DNA of 18,378 nt from an uncultured Porphyromonadaceae bacterium. GTDB lineage: Bacteria; Bacteroidota; Bacteroidia; Bacteroidales; Muribaculaceae. The translations under genes were made by a program, and so were the position numbers. The DNA lies in assembly GCA_947166165.1 (NCBI GenBank), contig CAMVDK010000024.1, positions 1-18,378 on the forward strand, read 5' to 3'. The notes below the pieces were generated by a model. The model was not told the DNA's origin and did no database searches. It was given only the letters and a program-made list of their open reading frames with translations. This document shows positions 1 to 8,200 of this stretch, piece by piece; position 1 is the stretch's first letter, and each line of letters begins with the position of its first letter.

Positions 1-30
1 AAATATACAAACTCTTCGCCGATTGGCAAA
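1..30 (-). promoter_or_regulatory. Bacteroidetes-type promoter reading off the left edge
   Basis: Read on the minus strand, TTTG (27-30) is followed after exactly 19 bases by TATATTT (1-7), which matches the -33 TTTG / -7 TAnnTTTG consensus of the Bacteroidetes primary sigma factor. The last base of the -7 box lies outside the window. It would drive a minus-strand gene located beyond the left end, so its target cannot be seen. Confidence 0.5.
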
Positions 31-85
31 ACTTTATGCCCCTTTTTTTCGTTTGCCGCAGCTATTGGACAAATTGGCTGATCCG

Positions 86-118
86 AAAAAGCGGGTCGGT
101 GACTGCGCATCGACCCGC
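86..118 (-). terminator. Intrinsic terminator of the T9SS-tail protein gene
   Basis: Perfect 8-bp inverted repeat GCGGGTCG (91-98) / CGACCCGC (111-118) with a 12-base loop. On the minus strand it is followed at once by five T residues (the A run at 86-90). It lies about 45 bases past the stop codon at 165 and has the classic rho-independent layout. Confidence 0.8.
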
Positions 119-164
119 GGTTCAAGCGGATTGGCCGCCCGTGGGCAACCATCAGTGTCTTTTT

Positions 165-1100
165 TTACTTGACAACCACCTTGAGGGTGCTGCCGTCGCT
201 CATCTTCACAATCTGGATGCCCTGCTGGCTGGCGCCCACGCGCTGGCCATTCACATTGTAGCGGCCCACGATGGTGGCTTCGGTGTTCACGTCGCTGATG
301 GCGGTGGGCAAGGCAAGGCCATAGTAGTGGAAGGCAAAGGCCTCGTTCACGGCGTCGCCGGCCTTGATGGCGCCGGCGGGCACTACGAAGTAGTAGTCGC
401 AGTCCTCGACAGCAAAGTAGTCGACAAAGCCGTCGTAGTCAGCGCCCCAGAACTGGACAGTGGCGTTGTTGTTGCTCATGGTGGCGTTCCAGGCGTCGCT
501 GGGAGCGACCTCGGTACCCTCGGGAGTCTCCTTGACAAGCTTGACGCCGGTCACATCCACCTCGACAGGCTGGTTGAAGTTGAGCGTGAACGACATCTGG
601 GGATAGGCGGTCTCGGCGCCGAGCACGGTCTCCTCGGCGGGCTCAACGCTGACGAGTTCGATCGGGGTGACAGGCACCTCGGGGGCGTTGAGGCCGTAGT
701 AGTTGATCACATACTCCTCGTTGGTGGCGCCATCGGCGGTGAACACGCCGGCGGGAATCACGAGCTGGTAGCCGCAGTCCTTCGCAACGAAGGTGCAGGT
801 GAAGCCGTCGTAGTCGGCGCCCCAGATGGTGACCTTGTTGCCGCTGACGGTGGCGCGCCAGTCGTCGTCGGGAGCCACTTCGGTGGCAGCGGTGGCTTCG
901 CTCATCTCATAGAGTTTCACGCCACTCAGGTCGCCCACGGTCACGGGCTGGTCGAAGGTGAAGTCGAACGACATCATGGCATAGTCGCCATAAGCCTTGG
1001 GGAGCACGGTCTCGGCGGCGGGATCGACGGCGGTGTAGTTGACCTGCGCGCTGGCCATGCCGGCCACGAGCGCAAACATTGCGAGTAAAGTTTTCTTCAT
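165..1100 (-). CDS. Exported protein with two Ig-like (SbsA/Big_5-like) domains and a T9SS-like C-terminal tail
   Basis: 311-residue secreted protein of unknown function. Residues 1-18 form a signal peptide (MKKTLLAMFALVAGMASA). The body is two tandem copies of a roughly 115-residue beta-sandwich-like domain (about 20-137 and 148-263). They share the pattern 'P-A-E-E/A-T-V-L ... F-D/N-Q-P-V', a 'W-x-A-T-x-S' core (W81, W204), 'WGADYDGF', and 'NYYGL/HYYGL' at the end. They resemble SbsA/Big_5 Ig-like domains. Residues about 268-311 form a short tail with 'GRYNVNGQRV' and a 'KVVVK' end, like the sorting tails of type IX secreted Bacteroidetes proteins, so outer-surface export is inferred. I chose the ATG at 1100 rather than one 16 codons upstream because it starts the signal peptide. 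The gene lies 161 bases downstream of the dockerin protein gene and shares its Ig-like domain. No clear -7 box precedes it. Confidence 0.85.
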   Translation of the reverse strand: MKKTLLAMFALVAGMASAQVNYTAVDPAAETVLPKAYGDYAMMSFDFTFDQPVTVGDLSGVKLYEMSEATAATEVAPDDDWRATVSGNKVTIWGADYDGFTCTFVAKDCGYQLVIPAGVFTADGATNEEYVINYYGLNAPEVPVTPIELVSVEPAEETVLGAETAYPQMSFTLNFNQPVEVDVTGVKLVKETPEGTEVAPSDAWNATMSNNNATVQFWGADYDGFVDYFAVEDCDYYFVVPAGAIKAGDAVNEAFAFHYYGLALPTAISDVNTEATIVGRYNVNGQRVGASQQGIQIVKMSDGSTLKVVVK

Positions 1101-1190
1101 AATTTCAGTTAGTTTAAAGAATAAATAAATAAAGGTTTTTTTAGACAATCCATCAAGTATTGGAACCTGCTTGTGAGGGCATGAAAACCA

Positions 1191-1230
1191 CGACTTCGCA
1201 CCCGGGCGCTTGGCCCGGGTGCCAAAGCCG
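1191..1230 (-). terminator. Hairpin terminator after the LRR-dockerin gene
   Basis: Nine perfect base pairs, GCACCCGGG (1198-1206) / CCCGGGTGC (1214-1222), with a 7-base loop. The stem extends outward over 1191-1197 / 1224-1230 around one bulged base. Two outer pairs are G-U wobbles only in minus-strand RNA (they would be A-C mismatches in plus-strand RNA), so the structure favours the minus transcript. A short TGGTTTT stretch follows. It sits 32 bases past the stop at 1262. The T tract is weak, so it may only attenuate reading into the next gene. Confidence 0.6.
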
Positions 1231-1261
1231 CGTTATTGTCGATAGGCTTTCACGTCTCGAC

Positions 1262-3196
1262 TCACTGGGTCAGCATGATATTAATCACGTGGTTCAGGTC
1301 GTCGACATCCACCTTGCCGTTCAGATCTACGTCGGCAAAGGGATAATTGTTCGGATTGGGTTCGATGCCGAGTATCAGATTGATGATGATGTTCACATCG
1401 TCGACGTCTACTTTGCCATCCGCATTGGTGTCGCCCCAAATCGACGGACCGGTGCCCATTTCATATTGGTGCATCAGCACGAAGTGCTCGTTGATTTCAC
1501 CGGCAGCATTGCGCACCACGCCCTCGGGCAGGGTGAAGTAGTAGTCTACGTTCTCCTCGATAGTAAAGGATGCATCGCGACTCACGGTGAGCGTGAGCGC
1601 ATCGGCGCTCAGCGTGGCAGTCCAAGATTCGAAAGGAAGCATGGCTTCGGACGACACGACCGAGTTTTTACGCACAAACACCATGGGGTGCTCATTCACA
1701 AGCTCCACGGGCTCGGCAAATGTGAAGGCGAACTGCGGCGAGGCTTTGTCGCCCTGCGCCAACAGCAAGTCACCCTCGGCCGGATTGGTGCTCACGGGAA
1801 GAAGGGTGGCCAGCTCGGTCTCCATGACGGTGAGCTCGCCGTCCCACGACTCACGCACATAGTTGCTCTTTGCGCCCTTGGGCACGTAGATGGTGCCGCC
1901 GGTGCCGTAGAGGGGATGATCCCAGTCGTCGTAGTAGTCCATGATTACCGGAGCCTTGCTGCCGTGGGCGTAGAAGGTGGCCTTGTTGCAGTTCTGGAAG
2001 GCATGGGGGTAGATTTCGAGCACGCTCGAGGGGATGTGGACGGTGGCTAGTTGCGAGCAACCGGCAAACTCACCGTCGTTGATGTAGGGGAAGTTCTCGG
2101 GCAGAGTGACCTCGGTGAGTTGAGTGGCGGCGAAAGCCTGCTCGCCGACCCAGATGATGGAAGCGGGCAGGTTGATGTTGGCCAGCGCACTCTGGCAGAA
2201 GGCGAAGTCCTCGATATCGACCATAGTCTCGGGCAGGGTGACGTTAGCCACCTGGCTGCCCCAGAAGGCACCGCCGTAGATGGCTTGCACGCCATCGGGC
2301 ACGGTGAAGGTGGTGAGACCCTTCATGGGCACAGCCATCAGCACATTGCCAGCGGTGTTGTAGAGCACGCCGTCAACAAGCTTGAAGTTGGGGTTGGCGG
2401 GGTCGAGGTTGATGGTCTCGAGAGCGGTCTTGGCCATGAAGCTCTCGCCCAAGTGGCTGACACTGGCCGGGATGTTCATCTCGGCGAGCTTGACGTCGCC
2501 CAGGAAGCACTCCATGCCGATGCTCTCGAGCGTGCTGGGCAGCTGTACGCTCTCAAGCAGTGTGCAACCATTGAAGGCGCCGTCGCCCAGATAGCGCAGC
2601 GAGCCTTCGGCGATGGTGGCGCTCACCAGCTTGCGGCAGTACAGAAACGCGGTGTTGCCGATGGTGTCGACCGTGGAGGGCACCTCGATGCGCGTCAGTC
2701 CGCTGTTGTAGAACACGCTGTTGCCAATCTTCTTCAGGCCCTCGTGCAGGGTGACCTGGCTCAGATTGGTGGCCGAGAAGAATGCGTTGTTGTCGATCAC
2801 CTCGACGGTGGCGGGTACGTCGACCACGGTGAGTTGCTTGCATGCCAGGGAGTAGTCGCCGATGTAGCGCAACCCGTCGTTGAGCGTGATGCTCACCAGG
2901 TCGCTGCCGTTGAAGCCTCCGTGCTTGATGGAGTCGATGCTCGAGGGCAGGGTAACGTTCTTGATGCCTGCCCAGCGGAAGGCCTGGTCGCCGATGGCGG
3001 TGACGTTGTAGGTCACGCCCCCGTTGTCAACAGTGGCGGGGATGTCGAGCACGGTGACCGAATTGTCGGCCAGTCCGCTCACTTCGACGCGGTCGGGGCC
3101 GGTGACGGTGTAGTTCAGCACTCCGGCGGTGAAGGTGGTCTGCGCCTGCGCGGTGATCGCGGCGGCAGCCAGCAGTAGGAATAAGGATTTCTTCAT
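1262..3196 (-). CDS. BspA-type leucine-rich-repeat surface protein with Ig-like domain and C-terminal dockerin
   Basis: 644-residue exported protein. Residues 1-18 are a signal peptide (MKKSLFLLLAAAAITAQA). Residues about 40-455 hold BspA/LRR_5-type repeats of 22-24 residues, with recurring 'I-G-x-x-A-F' and 'V-x-I/L-P-x-S/T-V/L-x-x-I' units. Such repeats mediate protein or host binding in oral and gut bacteria. Residues about 465-578 are one copy of the Ig-like domain found twice in the next gene (SWTATLS core at 524-530). Residues 587-644 are a type I dockerin with two calcium loops, 'DTNADGKVDVDD' (589-600) and 'DVDLNGKVDVDD' (622-633). Dockerins normally bind a cohesin; no cohesin is visible here, so the tail may instead serve anchoring or an unknown partner. 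It has its own promoter and a hairpin behind it. The true ligand is unknown. Confidence 0.9.
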   Translation of the reverse strand: MKKSLFLLLAAAAITAQAQTTFTAGVLNYTVTGPDRVEVSGLADNSVTVLDIPATVDNGGVTYNVTAIGDQAFRWAGIKNVTLPSSIDSIKHGGFNGSDLVSITLNDGLRYIGDYSLACKQLTVVDVPATVEVIDNNAFFSATNLSQVTLHEGLKKIGNSVFYNSGLTRIEVPSTVDTIGNTAFLYCRKLVSATIAEGSLRYLGDGAFNGCTLLESVQLPSTLESIGMECFLGDVKLAEMNIPASVSHLGESFMAKTALETINLDPANPNFKLVDGVLYNTAGNVLMAVPMKGLTTFTVPDGVQAIYGGAFWGSQVANVTLPETMVDIEDFAFCQSALANINLPASIIWVGEQAFAATQLTEVTLPENFPYINDGEFAGCSQLATVHIPSSVLEIYPHAFQNCNKATFYAHGSKAPVIMDYYDDWDHPLYGTGGTIYVPKGAKSNYVRESWDGELTVMETELATLLPVSTNPAEGDLLLAQGDKASPQFAFTFAEPVELVNEHPMVFVRKNSVVSSEAMLPFESWTATLSADALTLTVSRDASFTIEENVDYYFTLPEGVVRNAAGEINEHFVLMHQYEMGTGPSIWGDTNADGKVDVDDVNIIINLILGIEPNPNNYPFADVDLNGKVDVDDLNHVINIMLTQ

Positions 3197-3246
3197 AATG
3201 TAATGGGGTTAAAAGGGTTAAATAAGGGTTTGATAAAGTTTGGCTG

Positions 3247-3274
3247 CAAAGTTAAGCATATTTTTGCAAATCAA
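3247..3274 (-). promoter_or_regulatory. Promoter of the LRR-dockerin gene
   Basis: On the minus strand a perfect -7 box TAACTTTG (3247-3254) lies about 50 bases before the start codon, continuing as CAGCC. The best upstream match is TTG at 3272-3274, with a rather short 17-base spacer. Transcription would start near 3240 and give a leader of about 44 bases. Confidence 0.65.
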
Positions 3275-3314
3275 GATTGATTGCCGCGTGAAAAAACGTC
3301 AAGGCCGAAAAAAG

Positions 3315-3332
3315 GTGTCAAAAGATTGACAC
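3315..3332 (+). promoter_or_regulatory. Palindromic, operator-like site between divergent promoters
   Basis: Perfect 7-bp inverted repeat GTGTCAA (3315-3321) / TTGACAC (3326-3332) with the 4-base spacer AAGA. It lies 6 bases upstream of the TTG box of the 3420 gene and about 40 bases upstream of the opposing promoter. The size and place suit a dimeric regulator, but no regulator gene is present here and binding is inference. Confidence 0.35.
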
Positions 3333-3338
3333 AAGCCA

Positions 3339-3368
3339 TTGCGCTTCGGGCGAGTTTTCGTAACTTTG
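3339..3368 (+). promoter_or_regulatory. Promoter of the exported protein gene at 3420
   Basis: TTG (3339-3341), exactly 19 bases, then TAACTTTG (3361-3368), continuing CACCCC. This is a near-perfect Bacteroidetes promoter. Transcription would start near 3375, about 45 bases before the ATG at 3420, which supports that start over an ATG at 3339 inside the promoter. Confidence 0.8.
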
Positions 3369-3419
3369 CACCCCGAAATGATGACACACGCCCATATTGA
3401 TTCAAAAAACAGACACCGA

Positions 3420-4400
3420 ATGAAATCGCTATTGACAACATTGTCGCTGCTGCTGGCCGCAGCTCTGCCCGCCGTGGCGCAACAGCAGCCCCAAACGCCT
3501 GCCGAGCGGAGCCTGGAGCGCGAGGCCTACGCGCAGGCCAAGGCGCTGAACACCGTCGACGGCTGGGAAATCTTCATCAACAACTATCCCGAGTCGTTCT
3601 TCATCGAGCAGGCCCGCAAGTACCGCGACGCGGCCATTGTGAACAGCTATTGCAACCGCGACGTGACGCTGGAGCGCCTGGTCACCTACATCGACGAGGA
3701 GCCGGCCCAGGAACCGCGCATCAGGCTTTTCTATGCCAACCTGGTGAACAACCCCACCCACAGCTACCGCTTCGAGCACATGGACGTGGGCTTCAACGGC
3801 TGCACGGGCCGCGTGACCGAGCGCATCACCTTTGCCGACGGCAGCAAGCCGCGCACCAACGTGTATGTGTTCAACGCCCAGGGTCTGCTCACCGAGAGCC
3901 AGGTGACCGGCTCGAAGGGCAACGTGGTGACGACCACCTACACCTACAGCTACGACAACCTGCATGGCTACACGCTCAAGTCGGCCACACGCAAGGGCGC
4001 CGGCACGGTGGAGTATGAGCCGTTCTACAACGCTAGCGACAAGCTGGAAATCCTGACCAGCGACGGCAGCACGCGCAAGCACAAGTGGGTCTACACCTAC
4101 AACGACAAGGGCGCGCTGCAACGCCTGACGGTGACCGACGGCGACCTGCGCCGCGTGCTGGTCTACAACGACGGCTACATCATCCGCGAGGAGACGCAAG
4201 GGCGCGTGCTGCGCTATTACTATGACTACGACAGCGCGACGTTCAAAAAATACCTGATCGGCATCAGCGAGGTGACCGACCAGGCTCCAAGCCACGAGCG
4301 CAAATTCAACTACAAAATCGACACCCACGGGCGCATCACCAGTGTGGAAATCACCTGCGACGGCAAACCCGAGATGACCATCACGCGCACCTACAAGTGA
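3420..4400 (+). CDS. Exported protein of unknown function with YD-repeat-like beta region
   Basis: 326 residues. Residues 1-21 form a signal peptide (MKSLLTTLSLLLAAALPAVAQ). The stretch about 27-70 is helical and TPR-like, with 'W-E-x-F-I-N-N-Y-P-E-S' and 'A-R-K-Y-R-D-A', a pattern seen in proteins that count repeat helices in the periplasm. From about 115 to the end it is rich in alternating beta strands with motifs such as 'YTYSYDN', 'WVYTYNDKG', 'YYYDYDS' and 'FNYKIDTHGRI'. These recall the YD/RHS-type repeats of Bacteroidetes periplasmic proteins, but without any toxin or core domain. I do not recognise a named family. The ATG at 3420 starts the signal peptide and follows a strong promoter; the in-frame ATG at 3339 overlaps the promoter and is rejected. 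The gene is monocistronic and ends at a strong hairpin. The product is probably periplasmic or surface-exposed. Confidence 0.8.
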   Translation: MKSLLTTLSLLLAAALPAVAQQQPQTPAERSLEREAYAQAKALNTVDGWEIFINNYPESFFIEQARKYRDAAIVNSYCNRDVTLERLVTYIDEEPAQEPRIRLFYANLVNNPTHSYRFEHMDVGFNGCTGRVTERITFADGSKPRTNVYVFNAQGLLTESQVTGSKGNVVTTTYTYSYDNLHGYTLKSATRKGAGTVEYEPFYNASDKLEILTSDGSTRKHKWVYTYNDKGALQRLTVTDGDLRRVLVYNDGYIIREETQGRVLRYYYDYDSATFKKYLIGISEVTDQAPSHERKFNYKIDTHGRITSVEITCDGKPEMTITRTYK

Positions 4401-4431
4401 AGCGCGCCCTGGCTGAGCACGCACACAGCGA

Positions 4432-4484
4432 GGGGGCTGTCCGGCCTGCTTGAATGGCCACGGACAACCCCCGCGGATTGTTTT
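4432..4484 (+). terminator. Intrinsic terminator after the 3420 gene
   Basis: Long hairpin: GGGGG-C-TGTCCG (4432-4443) pairs with CGGACA-A-CCCCC (4461-4472) around one internal mismatch, and a GCC/GGC pairing lies in the apical part. The tract TTGTTTT (4478-4484) follows on the plus strand. It also separates this gene from the convergent ferredoxin gene. Confidence 0.75.
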
Positions 4485-4501
4485 CGTCTGTCTATCGCTG
4501 A

Positions 4502-4672
4502 TCAGGCACCCGGAGCGATGGCGTCGTTGGGGCACGAATCGGCGCAAGTACCGCAGTCGATGCAGGTGTCGGGGTCAATCTTGTAGATGTCACCTTCGCT
4601 GATAGCACCCGTCGGGCAAACCGACTGGCAGGTTCCACATGCGATGCAGGAGTCAGAAATTACGTATGCCAT
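4502..4672 (-). CDS. Small 2[4Fe-4S] ferredoxin
   Basis: 56-residue cytoplasmic electron carrier. The protein begins MAYVISDSCIACGTCQ and ends NDAIAPGA. Two classic C-x2-C-x2-C-x3-C-P clusters are complete: C9, C12, C15, C19-P20 and C37, C40, C43, C47-P48. The length and spacing match the clostridial-type bacterial ferredoxin family, which serves low-potential partners such as pyruvate:ferredoxin oxidoreductase, hydrogenase or Rnf in anaerobes; no partner gene is adjacent. It is transcribed alone on the minus strand, from a promoter about 60 bases upstream with a leader rich in A and T, and is convergent with the 3420 gene. The family assignment is secure. The specific redox partner is unknown. 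Confidence 0.95.
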   Translation of the reverse strand: MAYVISDSCIACGTCQSVCPTGAISEGDIYKIDPDTCIDCGTCADSCPNDAIAPGA

Positions 4673-4733
4673 AATAGTAGATAAAAAATGTGTGAATGAA
4701 TAATTAGTTGTTTGTAGTAGTGAAATCAGGCTG

Positions 4734-4766
4734 CAAATGTACGGCTAATTTTTGGAACAGCCGCAA
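4734..4766 (-). promoter_or_regulatory. Ferredoxin promoter
   Basis: On the minus strand, TACATTTG (4734-4741) is a perfect TAnnTTTG box, continuing CAGCCTGA. The nearest TTG (4764-4766) is 22 bases upstream, slightly longer than usual. The predicted start near 4727 gives a leader of about 55 bases. Confidence 0.65.
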
Positions 4767-4801
4767 TTTTTGGCCGATTTTCTTCACTTTATTGCAAAAA
4801 C

Positions 4802-4833
4802 TTTGCCAAATCGGGCGAAAATGCCTACCTTTA
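4802..4833 (+). promoter_or_regulatory. Promoter of the SUI1-AddA-M16 operon
   Basis: TTTG (4802-4805), 20 bases, then TACCTTTA (4826-4833), a one-mismatch -7 box. Transcription would start near 4840, leaving a very short leader of about 14 bases before the ATG at 4854. Confidence 0.7.
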
Positions 4834-4853
4834 CCGAAAATTATTATTGAGCG

Positions 4854-5201
4854 ATGATGGACTGGAAAGAAAAACTGGGTGCGGCCTTCGGCGTGCCCGT
4901 GACGGCCGACAGCGAGCCGGCCGCCGCCACCGACGCGCCTGCCGAGGCCGGCGACGCCGCCGCGCAGCAGCACCAGCAGGTGGTGCACGTGATGCTCGAC
5001 CGCAAGGGAAGGCACGGCAAGCAGGCCACACTGGTCACCGACCTGGTGTGCGACGACGCTGCCCTACTCGACCTGGCTCGCGAGCTCAAGCAGCTCTGCG
5101 GCGTGGGCGGCTCGGCACGCGGGGGCGAGATTCTCATTCAAGGCGACCAGCGCGACAAGGTGATCACCCACCTGCGCCAAAAAGGATTCAAGGTAAAATG
5201 A
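4854..5201 (+). CDS. SUI1/eIF1-like (YciH family) translation initiation factor homologue
   Basis: 115 residues, cytoplasmic. The C-terminal half (about 43-115) is the SUI1/eIF1 fold, ending in the family signature 'GVGGSARGGEILIQGD' (83-98) and 'HLRQKGFKVK'. eIF1 and bacterial YciH are thought to bind the small ribosomal subunit and influence start-codon selection; the physiological role in Bacteroidetes is not well defined. Residues about 17-42 are a low-complexity Ala/Asp/Glu/Gln linker. Two adjacent ATG codons (4854, 4857) are possible starts, so the exact N terminus is uncertain by one residue. The stop codon overlaps the ATG of the helicase gene (ATGA), which suggests translational coupling. 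It is the first gene of its operon. The family call is secure. Confidence 0.9.
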   Translation: MMDWKEKLGAAFGVPVTADSEPAAATDAPAEAGDAAAQQHQQVVHVMLDRKGRHGKQATLVTDLVCDDAALLDLARELKQLCGVGGSARGGEILIQGDQRDKVITHLRQKGFKVK

Positions 5202-8200
5202 CACAAGACGAACTGAAACGCATTCAACAAAGCGATGAGCGCGAGCGGAGCACGCTCGACGGCGGGCTGCTGGTCATCAAGGCCTCGGCAGGCTCGGGAA
5301 AGACCTACACCCTGTCGCGCCTCTACATCGAGCTGCTGCTCTTCGAGCCTGGTGCCGACGGCCTGCTGCACCTGCGCAAGACCGGCGACTATCACCACCA
5401 CATCCTGGCCATCACCTTCACCAACAAGGCCACCGACGAGATGAAGCACCGCATCGTGGCCGAGCTCCACCAGCTGGCCACCGACCCGGAGCAGAGCAAA
5501 TACCACTCCTACTTCAAGAAATACTGCACCACCGAGGCATTCGCGGGCATGAAGCAGGCGGCCCAGAGCGCGCTCACGTCCATCCTGATGAACTACTCAT
5601 CGATGAACGTGAGCACCATCGACTCTTTTTTCCAAAAGGTGATGCGCAACTTTGCGCGCGAGCTCGACCGCGACTACAACTACGAGATTCAGGTCGACGG
5701 CGACTTTGCCGTGCGCAGCGCTGTGAACGCCTTCCTCACCAGCCTGGGCAACGACGCCAGCCGCATGGACACAGCCTCCGGCAACGACAAACGCACCACC
5801 GTGGAGGCATGGGTGCGCGACTTCATCAGCAGCAACGTGGAGCAGGACATGCGATGGAACTTCTATGCCGACGAGCGGCTGGTGGACCTGGCCAAGAAGA
5901 TGGAAGACGAGTTGTTCCGCTCGCGGATGGCCGACATCCGCAACTACCTGTCGCGAACCGACTCCTACGGCAACCAGCGCAGCGACCTGAGCAAGATACA
6001 CCGATTCAAGCAGTGCCTGACCCATGCACGCGACTACTACAAGGAGCGCTACACCACCCACTTCCTGACCGCCTTCCGCGACGTCATGGCTCGCCACGGC
6101 ATCACCGACGACGACCTGAACGGCAATCAGCCGCTCAAATCGTTCATCCTGGCCAACAAGATGAAGGAAGGGAAGGAGAACAGCTCGATGGATAAGCACG
6201 ATGGCGCCATTTTCAAAGTCGGCGACATGACGATAAGCAAATGTTTCAAAAAGAACCGCGTGCCAGACGACGAGGCCAAAACCGAGATTGTGCGACTGGT
6301 GAACGAGCTGATTGTCTGCTACGACCGATGGCAGCTGCTCGAGAGCATGATCAGCAGTGTGGGGCTGCTGGGGCTGCTGGGCGAAATCGACCTCAAGCTC
6401 GAGCAGTATCGCAAGGACAACAACGTGGTGCTCATCGCCGACACCAACGACCTGATCAACCTGCTGGTGCGCGGCGACAACGCGGTGCCATTCATCTACG
6501 AGCGCGTGGGCACCTGGATCAACCACTTCATGATCGACGAGTTCCAGGACACGAGCCACAAGCAATACGAGAACTTCCTCCCGCTGCTCTACGAGAGCCT
6601 GTCGCACGCGCGTTCCAATGCGTTCAGCCTGCTCATCGGCGACTCCAAGCAGTCCATCTACCGTTTCCGCAACGCCGACCCCACGCTCTTTCGCGACCAT
6701 GTGAACACCGACTTCGCCCGAAAGGGGCTGAGGCTGAGCAACCTGCCCACCAACTTCCGCAGCCTGAAGCAGGTGGTCACGTTCAACAACCTGCTCTTTG
6801 AGCAGCTGGTCGAGCACTATGTGGGCAAAGACACGGTGCCTCGCGAGCAGAGCGTGGTCTACCGCACCTTCATCCCCTCCGGCCAGCCGTCCGACTACCA
6901 GCAAATCATCCACAAGCTGGGTGTCGATGCGGACAGCGGCGAGCCGTATCCCGAAGGCTGCGTGCGCGTGCTCACCAAAGCGGCCGGCGGCGATCCGCTC
7001 ACCACCGAGCTGATGCTCGAAGAGCTGCCGGCCTACCTGCTCGAGCTGCACAAGCGATTCGCCTGGAGCCAGATGGGCATACTGGTCAACCGCAACAGCG
7101 AGGGCGTGAACGTGGTGCAGCGCATACTCGAGCACAACAAGGAAAACGCCGCCAACCCCGACCAGCTCATCCGCGTGACCAGCGACGAGGCCATGCAGCT
7201 GTCCAACTCGCCCTCGGTGCGGCGCATCGTGAGCATGCTTCGATTTATCGACATGGTGCAGTATCATGTCGACGACAGCGATGCCGACGATGCCATCACC
7301 ACCAGCTCCGCTTGTGGGGACGACGACATGGCGCAGCGCATCGCCAAGAAACGGCTCAGCGACCAACGCTACCTCCACGTGCTGGCCGACTTTGTGGCCA
7401 AAATTGCCCGGCAAGGCGACACCGAGGCCGCCGAGGCCGGACGAATCCTGGACGAATGCTTCAAGGGCCACGACTCGCAGGTGGGCCGCAGCCGCGACGA
7501 GAAGCTCAAAGCCTATGCACAGGAGCTCGGCGAGCTGCTGCCCGACCCGCGCACCCACCTGCTCACGCTCACCACCATCGTGGAGTGCATCATCGAGCGA
7601 GTGATTTTGGCCGATGGCAGCCACCAGCGCGAGACGGCCTATCTGCTCGCTTTCCAGAGCATGGTGGCCGACTTTGTAAACCGTAGCGGCGGAACCGTGC
7701 GCGAATTTCTCCGATTCTGGGACCAGAAGTGCGACAAGCTCACCATGGCCTCGGCCACCGGCGAGGACGCCATCACCGTGCTCACCATCCACAAGTCGAA
7801 AGGGCTCGAATTCGATTGCGTCATCATCCCCTACGCCTGCTGGGACGTGAGCGACAACAGCAGCGACAAGCAATACTGGCTGCAAGACACAGAGTGGACT
7901 AGCGAGGGATGCGACGCGCTGCTGTCGGGAGTGCCCGGTGTGAATTTCACGCCCGACCTGCTGCCGCCGCTGCTGCCCATCGACAAGAGCAAGGCCAACT
8001 ACCTGGCCGAGCGCGAGGGCATGTTCAAGCGCCTCATCAAGCGGCAGACCGACGACGCGCTCATCGACAACCTGAACAAGACTTATGTCGCCTTCACGCG
8101 CCCGCGCAACGAACTGCACATTTTCGCCTTCAAGGCTAACCCAAACCGCTCCAGTTCCATCGAGCACATCGACGAGCTGCTCATGCTGCTCATGCCCCAA

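Noticed and set aside
1..164. Frame starting at 36 on the plus strand (350 codons) over the left-edge gene
   Set aside because: It is the complement of the Ig-like protein, with repetitive His/Gly/Val composition, and it runs through a terminator hairpin.
4847..5197. N-terminal extension of the helicase frame by 117 residues
   Set aside because: It is the SUI1 gene read in another frame, Arg-rich and unlike any AddA start. The ATG at 5198 overlaps the SUI1 stop and begins the conserved protein.
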